Assembly (NCBI GenBank): GCA_902779745.1
Contig: CACZCT010000014.1
Span: 1 to 64,000, forward strand
Length of the DNA: 64,000 nucleotides
Origin: an uncultured Prevotellaceae bacterium
Lineage (GTDB): Bacteria; Bacteroidota; Bacteroidia; Bacteroidales; Bacteroidaceae
Direction of reading: 5' to 3'
Positions 1 to 8,788 of this stretch are shown piece after piece. Positions within the stretch are counted from its first letter, which is position 1, and every line of letters starts with the position of its first letter. Position numbers and translations under genes: made by a program. The notes beneath the pieces were generated by a model. It was not told the DNA's origin and did no database searches. It was given only the letters and a program-made list of their open reading frames with translations.

Positions 1-53
1 TAAACGCGAGCTACAGAGCTCTTACGACGACCGATTGCATTAATTACTTCCAT
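1..53 (-). CDS. rpsI: 30S ribosomal protein S9 (partial, N-terminus)
   Basis: Only the first 17 codons are inside the window, reading MEVINAIGRRKSSVARV, which is the conserved start of S9 (the GRRK-SSVARV segment). The gene continues beyond the left edge. It follows rplM with an 11-nt gap, the near-universal rplM-rpsI pairing, so it is surely co-transcribed from the rplM promoter. Confidence 0.9.
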   Translation of the reverse strand, partial: MEVINAIGRRKSSVARV

Positions 54-64
54 CTTCTATCTTA

Positions 65-532
65 TTATTTATACTGGTTAATATCAATTGCTTTTGGCTT
101 CTGTGCCTCGTGCTTGTGCTCTGTTCCCTCATAGATATAGAGGTTGTTCAGCAAACTGCGTCCGAGGGGACCTTTGGGCAGCATGCCCTTGACAGCGTGC
201 TTCAAGAAACGCTCCACACCATATGTTGTCTTACGCAACTCCGCAGGAGTGCTGAAACGCTGACCACCGGGATAACCAGTATAACGGGTGTATACCTTGT
301 CAGTCTCTTTCTTGCCGGTAAACTTCACTTTAGCGGCATTGATGATGATAACGTTGTCTCCACAGTCCTGGTTAGGAGTGAAGTTGGGCTTGTACTTTCC
401 GCGAATCAGTTTTGCGACCTTAGAAGCCAAGCGGCCCACTACCTGATCGGTAGCATCGATGACCACCCACTGCTTCTGCTCACGGGCAGCTTCCTTTGAT
501 ACGGAAATGGTCTTGTAACTTAAAGTGTCCAT
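65..532 (-). CDS. rplM: 50S ribosomal protein L13
   Basis: L13 is an early-assembling protein of the large ribosomal subunit. The 155-residue product carries the family segments WVVIDATDQVVGRLAS near residues 21-36, then GDNVIIINAAKVKFTGKK and GMLPKGPLGR. An in-frame ATG 54 nt further upstream would add a Lys/Phe-rich, non-homologous extension, so the ATG at 532 (MDTLSYKTISVS) is chosen because it gives the usual length of about 150 residues. The gene heads an operon with rpsI and is preceded by an unusually long untranslated leader. Confidence 0.96.
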   Translation of the reverse strand: MDTLSYKTISVSKEAAREQKQWVVIDATDQVVGRLASKVAKLIRGKYKPNFTPNQDCGDNVIIINAAKVKFTGKKETDKVYTRYTGYPGGQRFSTPAELRKTTYGVERFLKHAVKGMLPKGPLGRSLLNNLYIYEGTEHKHEAQKPKAIDINQYK

Positions 533-741
533 TTTACTTTTAAATTTTACTACTAAAAAACAATTTTTCTTTTCTCTTATACACAAACAACACTACGGCA
601 GAGAGTCTAACGCTCCGCAGCAGTCTAACGTCTGTGCCTTTCGGCTGAATCGTGATTCACAAACCGCAGTGCCCGGCCAAAGACACTGCTATTTACACAC
701 AATCCACGGGGATTCTAAGTCTCTCCCCAATAATCGGACTG
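533..741 (-). promoter_or_regulatory. Long structured 5' leader of rplM-rpsI (candidate ribosomal-protein autoregulatory leader)
   Basis: About 205 nt separate the predicted transcription start (near 737) from the rplM ATG. The stretch contains several potential stems: GGGGA 708-712 with TCCCC 724-728, GCAGTG 666-671 with CACTGC 684-689, and a GAATC/GATTC mini-palindrome near 646-657. It also holds two direct copies of GTCTAACG (about 604 and 623). No gene is evident on either strand. Ribosomal protein operons are often regulated by the protein binding such leaders; this is inferred here, not shown. Confidence 0.45.
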
Positions 742-765
742 CAAAGGTACGGCTTTTCTCTCAAA
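742..765 (-). promoter_or_regulatory. Promoter of rplM-rpsI
   Basis: On the minus strand, TACCTTTG (749-742) matches the Bacteroidetes -7 consensus TAnnTTTG. A TTTG at 765-762 lies 12 nt upstream, closer than the usual 20-nt -33 spacing, so the -33 assignment is tentative. Confidence 0.6.
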
Positions 766-819
766 TGTGGAAAACGAAGAACTGGACAAGTCGAATATTT
801 AATATTATTTAACTTATCC

Positions 820-854
820 AGTTCCTTTATACCTTATTATATAATATAGGAACT
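820..854 (-). terminator. Possible AT-rich terminator hairpin at the end of rseP
   Basis: AGTTCCT (820-826) pairs with AGGAACT (848-854), with an AT-rich interior able to extend the stem. It overlaps the rseP stop codon and is followed on the minus strand by a weak T-rich tract. This is a modest signal. Confidence 0.3.
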
Positions 855-2223
855 ATAGATATCCCAGCCAGCGCAGGATGTCGTTGAGATTCGCCACCAC
901 CATCAAAAGGATGAGGATGCCGAAGCCGACATACTCGGCACGGATCATGAAGGTCTCGGAGGGTTTACGACGTGTGATAATCTCATATAATAAGAACAAG
1001 ACATGTCCGCCGTCCAAGGCAGGGATGGGCAGGATGTTCATGAAGGCGAGGATGATACTGAGGAAAGCGGTCATCTTCCAGAACATATACCAGTCCCACA
1101 TGGGTGGGAAAAGGCTGCCGATGGCTCCAAAGCCGCCGAGCGACTTCGCTCCGTCTGCCGTAAACACGTATTTCATGTCGCCCACATAGCTGCCGAGCAC
1201 ATCACAGCCGTATTGGATACCGGCAGGGATACTCTCCAAGAAGCCGTATTCCTTGGTGACGGGTTGATAGAGTCCAGCAATGCTGCTCACCACAAAACCG
1301 AGTTTGAGGTCTGGTGTGAGTTGGGTGGTCACGGTGTCAGTCTTGCTCTCATTACCAAAGACAATCGTGACGGTACGGGCCTTGAGACTGTCTGCGGGGG
1401 AGGTGGCGGTATCCAACAGGTCCTGACGACGACCTAAGAGGTCAACGAACTCGTTATAGGAGTCAACGGGAGAGCCGTTCATGGCAAGGATATGGTCTCC
1501 TGCCTTGATACCAATCTTCTCCGCAGGTGTACCGGGGACGACACTGTCGACCTTCGCAGGTATCAGGGGGCGAACAAAAGAGGGATCAGCCTTCAGCATT
1601 CCCAATAAGTTAAGATTACCAGGCAGGCTGATGCTCATCTTCTTACCATTGCGGAGGATATCCACACGCTTCGCCTCAGAGATGTCACGGTAAAGGTCGG
1701 CACTGAAATCCTTGAAGGCGTTTTTCTCCGTACCAATCAGGATATCACCGTCCTTGAAACCATACGACTTCGCCTCTTGGTTGAACTTCATACCCAGCGT
1801 CATATCCTTTACGGGGATATAGGTGTCGCCCCAGTAGAACAGGATCATCGAGTAAATGAAGAGGGCGAGGAGGAAGTTGACAAGTACGCCGCCAATCATG
1901 ATTAGCAGTCGTTGCCATGCAGGTTTCGCACGGAATTCCCAAGGTTGTACAGGTTGTTTCATCTGTTCTGTATCGAAACTCTCGTCAATCATACCTGCTA
2001 TTTTGCAATAGCCGCCTAAAGGCAACCAGCCGATACCATATTCTGTGTCACTGCCTTTGGGCTTGAACTTAAACAGACTGAACTTCCAGTCAAAGAACAC
2101 ATAGAACTTATCCACGCGTACTCCGAAGAGTTTGGCGAAGAAGAAATGTCCTCCCTCATGGAGCAATACCAACAGGGAGATGGCAAGGATGAATTGTAAT
2201 ACTCTTATTAAAAATACTTCCAT
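853..2223 (-). CDS. rseP: RseP-type site-2 zinc metalloprotease
   Basis: Intramembrane protease of the inner membrane. In other bacteria it cleaves anti-sigma factors and remnant signal peptides. The 456-residue product has the catalytic HEGGH at residues 22-26 in the first membrane helix, PDZ-like sequence in the middle (for example VPGTPAEKIGIKAGDHILAM), and the third zinc ligand in the LDGG motif near residue 404 within the last membrane helices. It is the last gene of the tsaB-DUF4290-murA-rimM-dxr-rseP run, 3 nt after dxr. The dxr-rseP neighbourhood is common in bacteria. Which anti-sigma factor it cuts cannot be told from here. Confidence 0.93.
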   Translation of the reverse strand: MEVFLIRVLQFILAISLLVLLHEGGHFFFAKLFGVRVDKFYVFFDWKFSLFKFKPKGSDTEYGIGWLPLGGYCKIAGMIDESFDTEQMKQPVQPWEFRAKPAWQRLLIMIGGVLVNFLLALFIYSMILFYWGDTYIPVKDMTLGMKFNQEAKSYGFKDGDILIGTEKNAFKDFSADLYRDISEAKRVDILRNGKKMSISLPGNLNLLGMLKADPSFVRPLIPAKVDSVVPGTPAEKIGIKAGDHILAMNGSPVDSYNEFVDLLGRRQDLLDTATSPADSLKARTVTIVFGNESKTDTVTTQLTPDLKLGFVVSSIAGLYQPVTKEYGFLESIPAGIQYGCDVLGSYVGDMKYVFTADGAKSLGGFGAIGSLFPPMWDWYMFWKMTAFLSIILAFMNILPIPALDGGHVLFLLYEIITRRKPSETFMIRAEYVGFGILILLMVVANLNDILRWLGYL

Positions 2224-2226
2224 AAT

Positions 2227-3387
2227 TTATGAATTCATTAATTCTGCCGCGATACGTCTGGCTTCGGCATCGGTGGCGATGTAAGTGTCGTAATTGGGTG
2301 TGGCATCGAAGGTGCAACGCTGCATGGTCTCGGCGATGATGTCGCTCATCTGGAGGAATGTACATTTGTCTTCCAAGAAACCGCGGTTGACGATCTCGTT
2401 GGCGGCATTGACGATACACGGCATGTTGCCACCTTTCTGAATCGCCTCGAAGGCAAGGGCAAGACAGCGGAACTTCTTGAGGTCAGGTTCGAAGAAATCC
2501 AGATGCTGGGCTGCAAAGAGATCTAGTCTGCTTCCACTGAGCGACAGTCTGCGAGGATAGGAGAACGCATACTGGATAGGCAGTCGCATATCAGGCACAC
2601 CAAGTTGTGCCTTGACGGCACCATCTTCAAACTGTACAGCACTGTGTACAATACTCTGTGGATGTACCAGTACTTGTATCTGTGACGCTTTCACGCCAAA
2701 GAGCCATTTCGCTTCAATGACCTCGAAACCCTTGTTCATCATCGTGGCAGAGTCGATGGTGATCTTCGCCCCCATATCCCAGGTAGGATGGCGCAGGGCA
2801 TCGTCCTTCGTCACCTTGGCAATCTGCTCCATCGTCATATTACGGAAGGGGCCTCCACTGGCGGTGAGCAGAATCTTCTCGATAGGATTATGGTCTTCGC
2901 CTACCAGACTCTGGAAGATGGCGGAGTGCTCACTGTCCACAGGCAGGATAGGGGCGTGGTATTGTGTGGCAAGGTCTTGAATCAACTCACCAGCCACTAC
3001 CAGTGTCTCCTTGTTGGCGAGGGCAATAGCCTTACGTGCCTTGACAGCATGAATCGTTGGCGACAGACCTGCGAAACCTACCATTGCTGTCAGTACCATA
3101 TCGATAGGACCAGCCTCTACGATCTCGTCGAGGGCTTGCTTGCCTGCATATACCTTCACGTCGGGCAGGTCGTCCATTAGCCGTTTCAACTCGTCGTAGC
3201 GAGCCTCATTGGCAATGACGATGGCGGCAGGCTTGAAGCGATGGGCTTGTTCTGCCAGCAGTTCCACCTTATTATTGGCAGTCAGACAATACACTTCATA
3301 GAGGTCGCTATGCTCCTCGATGACCTGTAATGCCTGTGTGCCTATCGACCCTGTGGAGCCGAGAATGGCTATTTGTCTTTTCTTCAT
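2227..3387 (-). CDS. dxr: 1-deoxy-D-xylulose 5-phosphate reductoisomerase
   Basis: Second step of the MEP isoprenoid pathway: NADPH-dependent conversion of DXP to 2-C-methyl-D-erythritol 4-phosphate. The 386-residue protein starts with the nucleotide-binding GSTGSIGTQAL (residues 10-20), has the metal/substrate motif LPVDSEHSAIFQ near residue 150, and the family segment TIDSATMMNKGFEVIEA near 210. Its start overlaps the rimM stop by 4 nt (ATGA type), indicating translational coupling. Confidence 0.96.
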   Translation of the reverse strand: MKKRQIAILGSTGSIGTQALQVIEEHSDLYEVYCLTANNKVELLAEQAHRFKPAAIVIANEARYDELKRLMDDLPDVKVYAGKQALDEIVEAGPIDMVLTAMVGFAGLSPTIHAVKARKAIALANKETLVVAGELIQDLATQYHAPILPVDSEHSAIFQSLVGEDHNPIEKILLTASGGPFRNMTMEQIAKVTKDDALRHPTWDMGAKITIDSATMMNKGFEVIEAKWLFGVKASQIQVLVHPQSIVHSAVQFEDGAVKAQLGVPDMRLPIQYAFSYPRRLSLSGSRLDLFAAQHLDFFEPDLKKFRCLALAFEAIQKGGNMPCIVNAANEIVNRGFLEDKCTFLQMSDIIAETMQRCTFDATPNYDTYIATDAEARRIAAELMNS

Positions 3388-3890
3388 AGTTCTAACAATC
3401 CTTCTGGGATTTCCATTTTTATAGTTCTGTCCTTGGTATTGATATCTGTGATAAGGTCATCCGTGGCTGGGACGAGTCGTCCGTCTTCCAGTTCGAAGAG
3501 GATATTGGCTGTACTGTCGTCAATGGAGGCGATGGTGCCTACTTTTTTGTTGTTGGATGCTTCGACTAAGTCGAAACCTACAAGAGAGGCAAGGGTAGGG
3601 GTATCGTCTTCGTCCGCCAAGTCACGTGGGAAATACACGTCACAGCCAGTCAGTTCAGAGGCACGCTCCTGGGTGTCGATATCGCAGAACTTCACCAGGG
3701 CGAGGGAGTCGGAGCGGAAACGATATTCCTCCATGAAGAACGGCACGAGAATGCCGTCTATCTCCAATACAAGGTAGTCGGCATCCACACGGTCGAAGAC
3801 ATCGTCGTCGAACTGGAGCGATATCTCTCCTTTGATGCCGTGTGACTTACCCAGCCTGCCTATCTTGTAAACTTCTTCGTTCTTAATCAT
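3384..3890 (-). CDS. rimM: Ribosome maturation factor RimM
   Basis: Binds S19 during 30S assembly. The 168-residue product opens with KIGRLGKSHGIKGE, the RimM N-terminal beta-barrel signature, and has a PRC-barrel-like second half. It overlaps murA by 8 nt upstream and dxr by 4 nt downstream, so it sits inside a tightly coupled operon. RimM is normally next to trmD/rplS in Proteobacteria; here it lies between murA and dxr. Confidence 0.93.
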   Translation of the reverse strand: MIKNEEVYKIGRLGKSHGIKGEISLQFDDDVFDRVDADYLVLEIDGILVPFFMEEYRFRSDSLALVKFCDIDTQERASELTGCDVYFPRDLADEDDTPTLASLVGFDLVEASNNKKVGTIASIDDSTANILFELEDGRLVPATDDLITDINTKDRTIKMEIPEGLLEL

Positions 3891-5193
3891 TTCTAGTTAT
3901 CTTAGCCCCCAGCGCATTGAGTCGCCCTTCGATGTTCTCATAACCACGGTCTATCTGTTCGATATTGCTGATGGTACTGGTGCCGTTGGCACTTAGGGCG
4001 GCAATCAACAGGGCGATACCTGCACGGATGTCAGGACTCGACATCCTGCTGGCGCGGAGTGTCAGTTTGCGGTCATGTCCTACGACGACGGCACGATGGG
4101 GGTCACAAAGGATGATCTGCGCTCCCATGTCAATGAGGCGGTCGACAAAGAACAGACGACTCTCGAACATCTTCTGGTGGAAGAGGACAGAACCACGTCC
4201 CTGTGTGGCTACTACGATGAGTACACTCAACAGATCGGGTGTTAGTCCAGGCCAGGGTGCATCGGCCAGTGTCATGATAGTCCCATCGATAAACGAGTCC
4301 ACTACATAGTGCTTCTGTCGTGGGATATACAGATCGTCACCGTCAGTCTCCACCTTGACGCCTAATCGTCTGAAGGCGTCGGGGATGATGCCAAGGTCTT
4401 TTAGTGACACGTCTTTGATGCGGATGCCGTCGCCCACCATAGCGGCCAGTCCGATGAAGGAACCCACCTCAATCATGTCGGGTAACAATTTGTGTTCCGT
4501 ACCATGCAGGCTCTCTACACCAACGATGGTCAGCAAGTTGGAACCGATGCCGCTAATATTTGCTCCCATATTATTGAGCATGTGGCAGAGTTGTTGGATA
4601 TAAGGTTCGCAGGCAGCGTTATAGATGGTCGTCGTACCTTCTGCGAAGACGGCTGCCATCACTATATTCGCCGTACCCGTCACGGAAGCCTCGTCGAGCA
4701 ACATATAAGTGCCTTTCAGTTTCCTAGCGCCTATCTCGTAGACATTACGGTTTTCGATATGGTGGAACTTAGCACCTAAGCATTTGAAGCCCATGAAGTG
4801 GGTGTCCAAACGTCTCCTTCCTATCTTGTCACCACCAGGTTTGGTGATGATAGCCTTGCCCATCCGAGCCAACAGCGGACCTATCATCATAACAGAGCCG
4901 CGCAGTGCTGCGCATTTCTGTACGAACTCGTCGCTCTCCAGGTATTTCAGGTCGAGTTGATCTGCTTGGAAGGTGAATGTTCCAGCCTTTTTGCCTTTCT
5001 TTACCTTCACTCCGATATCCTTCAATAGTTGGATGAGGTTATTCACATCACGGATATCAGGGATGTTATGTATCGTCACCTCCTCACTGGTGAGTAAGGT
5101 AGCACAAATGACTTCCAATGCCTCGTTCTTGGCACCCTGTGGAGTAATCGTACCACTGAGCAGTCGTCCGCCTTCAATCTTGAATGATGCCAT
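3883..5193 (-). CDS. murA: UDP-N-acetylglucosamine 1-carboxyvinyltransferase (Asp-type active site)
   Basis: First committed step of peptidoglycan synthesis: transfers enolpyruvyl from PEP to UDP-GlcNAc in the cytoplasm. The 436-residue protein has the substrate-binding K22-N23 in GAKNEAL and the EPSP-synthase-like fold signatures. In the active-site loop the usual GGC reads GGD (Asp122, followed by KIGRRRLD), so the Cys that fosfomycin alkylates in E. coli (Cys115) is replaced by Asp. Such Cys-to-Asp enzymes are active but fosfomycin-insensitive in other bacteria. The gene overlaps rimM by 8 nt and starts directly after the DUF4290 stop. Confidence 0.95.
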   Translation of the reverse strand: MASFKIEGGRLLSGTITPQGAKNEALEVICATLLTSEEVTIHNIPDIRDVNNLIQLLKDIGVKVKKGKKAGTFTFQADQLDLKYLESDEFVQKCAALRGSVMMIGPLLARMGKAIITKPGGDKIGRRRLDTHFMGFKCLGAKFHHIENRNVYEIGARKLKGTYMLLDEASVTGTANIVMAAVFAEGTTTIYNAACEPYIQQLCHMLNNMGANISGIGSNLLTIVGVESLHGTEHKLLPDMIEVGSFIGLAAMVGDGIRIKDVSLKDLGIIPDAFRRLGVKVETDGDDLYIPRQKHYVVDSFIDGTIMTLADAPWPGLTPDLLSVLIVVATQGRGSVLFHQKMFESRLFFVDRLIDMGAQIILCDPHRAVVVGHDRKLTLRASRMSSPDIRAGIALLIAALSANGTSTISNIEQIDRGYENIEGRLNALGAKITRND

Positions 5194-5802
5194 TTATTTT
5201 TTCTTTTTACCGTTGCGCTTTCCGTTATCATTATTCGAAACCGCTGCGATATGGTCGAAGCGGAAGGAAGAAAGGTCAATCTGAACCTTTCCGTCCGTGA
5301 AGCGTGCGAGGTCGTCAGCCACCTTCTCATCGTCCATCGACCCATGTCCCCATGCAGCGAGGTTGCGCTTCATCTGATTGGCTGTCAGGCGCACCAGTTC
5401 ATCACGTTCCTCTCCCTCAGGCATGGTCTTAAGTTTTTCGAAGACCTCTTCCATGAGTCGTCCGTAGTGGCGCAAGCGGACATTCCCTGTCGGATGCTCC
5501 AGAGGGGCTGGCTTCGATAGGATTTTCTCTGCCTCGCTGACATCAAAGGGCCAGTCGATATCCAGTTGCTTGTGACTCATCAGATAGAGATGATCCCACA
5601 AAGCCTGCTCATAGTCCTCATTGTCTTTTAGCTGGGGATTTTTGCTCTCCATCAGGTGGATGATGGTATTGGCGCATTTTTGTCGCTCCGCCTTGTCGGG
5701 CAGACTGACTGCATGGTCCACCATCTTCTGGATCTCACGTCCGTATTCGGGCATCAGCAACTTCTCCCGTTGCGTGTTGTAGTCTAATCCTTCTATATTC
5801 AT
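5194..5802 (-). CDS. DUF4290 family protein
   Basis: 202-residue cytoplasmic protein of a Bacteroidetes-restricted family whose role is unknown to me. The N-terminal segment LDYNTQREKLLMPEYGREIQ is characteristic of the family. The C-terminus is a Lys/Asn-rich tail ending in GKKKK. It lies between tsaB and murA with 3-nt and 0-nt spacers, so it is co-expressed with envelope and translation genes. No signal peptide or membrane segment is visible. Confidence 0.85.
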   Translation of the reverse strand: MNIEGLDYNTQREKLLMPEYGREIQKMVDHAVSLPDKAERQKCANTIIHLMESKNPQLKDNEDYEQALWDHLYLMSHKQLDIDWPFDVSEAEKILSKPAPLEHPTGNVRLRHYGRLMEEVFEKLKTMPEGEERDELVRLTANQMKRNLAAWGHGSMDDEKVADDLARFTDGKVQIDLSSFRFDHIAAVSNNDNGKRNGKKKK

Positions 5803-5805
5803 GGG

Positions 5806-6495
5806 TTATAATAATTTCTTGGGTTTCAAAGCCACAAAGTCTTTCAAGTAGTAAGGCACGAAATAGGCGACATCCTCCGTCTTCCCGTTCAACAGACGCT
5901 TCTCGGCAAGAGGCTGCATCCACTTGGCAATGGGCTCAATACCGTCAATGAAGTGGGCGTTGGGATGGTTGATAACCTCCATACACTTCTTGGCACCATT
6001 ACCGAAGAAATACACAGGACGCTCGTCGAGCCACTGCTTGTAGGTCTCTACATTGACAATGTCAGCACTGACGGGACGTATCTCATGGAGAGCCCGGTCA
6101 TATAGGGCGGCATAGACCTCCATCCGTCGTGCATCGAGCATCGGGCAGAGCAGGGCATTATCCTCTATTTCTTCTCTTAACAATACTGGCACACACAATA
6201 GTTCGAGTGTTGGGACCGCAATCAGCTTCAAGTCACGCCCGTAACAGATACCCTTTGCCATCGACACACCAATGCGCAGACCTGTATAGGAACCAGGACC
6301 GCAACTCACTGCGACAGCATCAAAGGGGATGGCATGGTTGTCGGTAAACGACAATGCCTCGTCAACCATCGAGCCCAAGCGTTCTGCATGGTTCGGACCG
6401 CTATGGTCTTCCTCATGCCAGATGCAGTGACTGTCTTCCGATACGGCAACAGAACATACTGACGTACTGGTCTCTATATGTAAGATACATGACAT
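5806..6495 (-). CDS. tsaB: tRNA threonylcarbamoyladenosine biosynthesis protein TsaB
   Basis: Non-catalytic ASKHA-fold partner of TsaD in making t6A37 on ANN-decoding tRNAs. The 229-residue product begins ILHIETSTSVCSVAV and has the conserved VSCGPGSYTGLRIG near residues 64-77, both TsaB hallmarks. It is the first gene of the operon running down to rseP and has its own -7 box about 28 nt upstream of the ATG. Confidence 0.94.
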   Translation of the reverse strand: MSCILHIETSTSVCSVAVSEDSHCIWHEEDHSGPNHAERLGSMVDEALSFTDNHAIPFDAVAVSCGPGSYTGLRIGVSMAKGICYGRDLKLIAVPTLELLCVPVLLREEIEDNALLCPMLDARRMEVYAALYDRALHEIRPVSADIVNVETYKQWLDERPVYFFGNGAKKCMEVINHPNAHFIDGIEPIAKWMQPLAEKRLLNGKTEDVAYFVPYYLKDFVALKPKKLL

Positions 6496-6524
6496 GTTTT
6501 TGTATTCTCTATTATTTTAAGGTG

Positions 6525-6594
6525 CAAAGGTAGTGCAAAACGAACGAAAAACCAAATTTATTTTGAGTCTTTTGGAAAATATTCATTAACTTTG
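6525..6594. promoter_or_regulatory. Divergent, interleaved promoters for tsaB (-) and the DUF4421 gene (+)
   Basis: Minus strand: TACCTTTG (6532-6525) with TTTG (6556-6553) exactly 20 nt upstream. Plus strand: TAACTTTG (6587-6594) with TTTG (6562-6565) 21 nt upstream. The two -33 elements lie only 5 nt apart, so the promoters probably compete for polymerase. Confidence 0.65.
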
Positions 6595-6613
6595 CACCAT
6601 CTATATAGGATTT

Positions 6614-7612
6614 ATGAATAGAGTCGCTCTTGGCAGGATGGCTTTGGTGACAGGTATTTCTCTCCTGTCAGGAATGTCTTTGCCAGTCGGTGCACAGAAT
6701 GCACACCGTTTTCTGCATCGGGTAGACAGTGTTCTTTCCAAAAGATACTGGCGTTCCAATGTCGATACGAACTATATTGTCCGTCCGAAGACCAAATGGA
6801 CCGTTACAGGACGTCTCAATGTATCGGGGGCTCGTATCAAGACGGAGGGAGTGGAAAATGGATGGAAATTCAAGTCCCAGATGGATGCCGATTGCAAGAG
6901 TACGGTCAGTGTAGGGGTGAATTATCTGGGTATCTCGCTTAGTGTTTCCCTGAATCCCGCCAAACTGCTAGGACGCTATAAAGACTTTGAGATGAACTTC
7001 TGTTCGTATGGCAATAGGTTCGGTTTTGACATGGCTTACCAGGATGCCCGCAATTTCAAGGGATGGCATGAGTTTGAGGGTATGGAGCGCATTACGCTGC
7101 CTGCTGATGTGCTCAAAGTCAAGACGCTGAACTTGAATGCCTATTATGCCTTCAACCACCGCCGATTCTCCTATCCTGCCGCTTTCTCCCAATCGTACAT
7201 ACAATGCCAGTCGGCAGGCAGTTTCCTGTTGGGAGCATCCGCCCAGGGTCAGTGGGCTACTGTCAATGGTACTTATGACACACAACTCAAAGTGACGAAT
7301 ATTGCTGTCGGAGCAGGATATGGCTATAATTATGTGCCTGCTTCCAAATGGCTCCTGCATATCTCAGCCTTGCCGACCATAATCTTCTATAGTCATGCCT
7401 CGTTGACCATTGGTGACGAACGGATTCCGTTGCACTATCATTTTCCTGAGGTTATTATCACAGGGCGCGGAGCCGTTGTCCGTCAGGTTGGGAAAAATAA
7501 GTTTGCCGGTCTTTCCATGGTCTATAATTTCACCAGTATCGGCGATAAGGATGCCTTGATAGTGCAGAATACCAAATGGCGTATCCGCGGCTTCTTCGGA
7601 TTCAGATTTTAA
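6614..7612 (+). CDS. DUF4421 family exported protein
   Basis: 332 residues with a signal peptide (cleavage expected after VGAQ near residue 28). The rest is rich in alternating aromatic/polar strands (for example NLNAYYAFNHRRFSYPAAFSQSY), which suggests an outer-membrane or periplasmic beta-barrel-like protein of the DUF4421 family, common in Bacteroides and Prevotella. The function is not known to me. It ends 13 nt before the convergent symporter gene with no clear terminator between. Confidence 0.75.
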   Translation: MNRVALGRMALVTGISLLSGMSLPVGAQNAHRFLHRVDSVLSKRYWRSNVDTNYIVRPKTKWTVTGRLNVSGARIKTEGVENGWKFKSQMDADCKSTVSVGVNYLGISLSVSLNPAKLLGRYKDFEMNFCSYGNRFGFDMAYQDARNFKGWHEFEGMERITLPADVLKVKTLNLNAYYAFNHRRFSYPAAFSQSYIQCQSAGSFLLGASAQGQWATVNGTYDTQLKVTNIAVGAGYGYNYVPASKWLLHISALPTIIFYSHASLTIGDERIPLHYHFPEVIITGRGAVVRQVGKNKFAGLSMVYNFTSIGDKDALIVQNTKWRIRGFFGFRF

Positions 7613-7625
7613 GTGCCTGTCAATT

Positions 7626-8543
7626 CTATCCCTGATAGAGTTTCGCTGCCAAAGCCCCGCTGATGTTATGCCATACGCTGAAAATGGCTCCAGGAATGGC
7701 TGCGAGGGGATAGGCGGCGAAATGAAGCACTGCCAATGAGGAGGCAAGTCCTGAGTTCTGCATACCTACCTCAATACTGAGGGCGACACACTTTGGTTTA
7801 GGTATATGTAACAACTTGCCTATTAGGAGACCTGTGGAGAGTCCTAACAGATTGTGCATCATAACGACGAAGATAACGATGAGCCCACCCATCAACAACC
7901 TGTCGGCATTATGTGATACGACGACGCCCACCGTCAAGGCAATGACGATAGACGAGAAGGCGGGCAGATAGGGCACAACGCTTTTGGTCAGTTTTGGCAG
8001 GAAACGCTGACACAGTAATCCCACGATGATGGGTGCGATGACGACATACACGATGCTTTGTAACATGCCGAGGGTGTCTACATCAACCATCGTACCTGCC
8101 AAGAGCCATACCAACAATGGGGTTAATACAGGAGCAAGCAATGTGGAGGTTGCTGTCATACCTACCGACAGTGCCAGATCGCCTTTCGCCAAGTAGGTGA
8201 TGACATTCGAGGCAGTACCACCAGGACAACACCCCACCAGCATGACACCCAATGCTAACTCTTTAGGCAGTGCGAACGCCCATGTCAGTCCCCATGCTAA
8301 TAATGGCATCACTGTAAACTGGGCGAGACAACCAATCAGGATATCCTTTGGACGACTCAACACGATGCGGAAATCGTGGGGTGAGAGTGTCAGTCCCATA
8401 CCAAACATAATGACGCCCAGCAACGGATTGATTGCCCATGTGTCTATCCATAGGAAAAACGCAGGCCTCAGTAGCGATACTGCTGCCACAATCAATACCA
8501 TCAGTCCCATCCATCGGGCTATAAAGTCACATATCTTCTTCAT
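7626..8543 (-). CDS. Bile acid:sodium symporter (BASS) family transporter
   Basis: Ten-helix inner-membrane protein of the BASS/ASBT family; members carry bile acids, pantoate, pyruvate or other organic anions with sodium. Family features are visible: the GMGLTLSPHDF stretch near residues 45-55 and VGCCPGGTASNVITYLAKGDLA, where the GGTASN sequence forms part of the ion-binding crossover. The substrate cannot be deduced. The ATG at 8543 is chosen over one 42 nt upstream because the upstream codons overlap the -7 promoter box (8559-8552). Confidence 0.88.
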   Translation of the reverse strand: MKKICDFIARWMGLMVLIVAAVSLLRPAFFLWIDTWAINPLLGVIMFGMGLTLSPHDFRIVLSRPKDILIGCLAQFTVMPLLAWGLTWAFALPKELALGVMLVGCCPGGTASNVITYLAKGDLALSVGMTATSTLLAPVLTPLLVWLLAGTMVDVDTLGMLQSIVYVVIAPIIVGLLCQRFLPKLTKSVVPYLPAFSSIVIALTVGVVVSHNADRLLMGGLIVIFVVMMHNLLGLSTGLLIGKLLHIPKPKCVALSIEVGMQNSGLASSLAVLHFAAYPLAAIPGAIFSVWHNISGALAAKLYQG

Positions 8544-8551
8544 CGCAGTTG

Positions 8552-8559
8552 CAAAGGTA
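8552..8559 (-). promoter_or_regulatory. -7 box of the BASS transporter gene
   Basis: TACCTTTG on the minus strand, with only 8 nt between its last base and the ATG at 8543, which predicts an mRNA with almost no 5' leader. Confidence 0.6.
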
Positions 8560-8683
8560 CGAAAATTTCGATTAAGAGAGGACAAAAGTAATAATTTCTT
8601 TTGTCGAACGTGAGAAATCGTATCATTGACTGGCGTCGAAGATACTCACACTCGAGAAAACTCAAATAATATTTGGTTTTCTT

Positions 8684-8788
8684 CTCACTTAATCGTACCT
8701 TTAAGACGAGTCTCGAAGGTACTTTCGTTCGAGAATGAAAAGAAAAACGAATTTTCCTTTTGCATTCTGCTCACTTAATCGTACCTTT
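8684..8788 (+). promoter_or_regulatory. Duplicated promoter segment upstream of the beta-flower-like gene
   Basis: CTCACTTAATCGTACCTTT occurs twice, at 8684-8702 and 8770-8788, 86 bp apart. The second copy ends TTTG and is a full -7 box (TACCTTTG); the first reads TACCTTTA. The bases before the first copy (from about 8673) closely match the promoter at 23355-23386. The stretch 8544-8832 holds no other gene. Confidence 0.55.

Noticed and set aside
110..499. Plus-strand frame antisense to rplM
   Set aside because: Shadow of the L13 gene; no conserved sequence or promoter.
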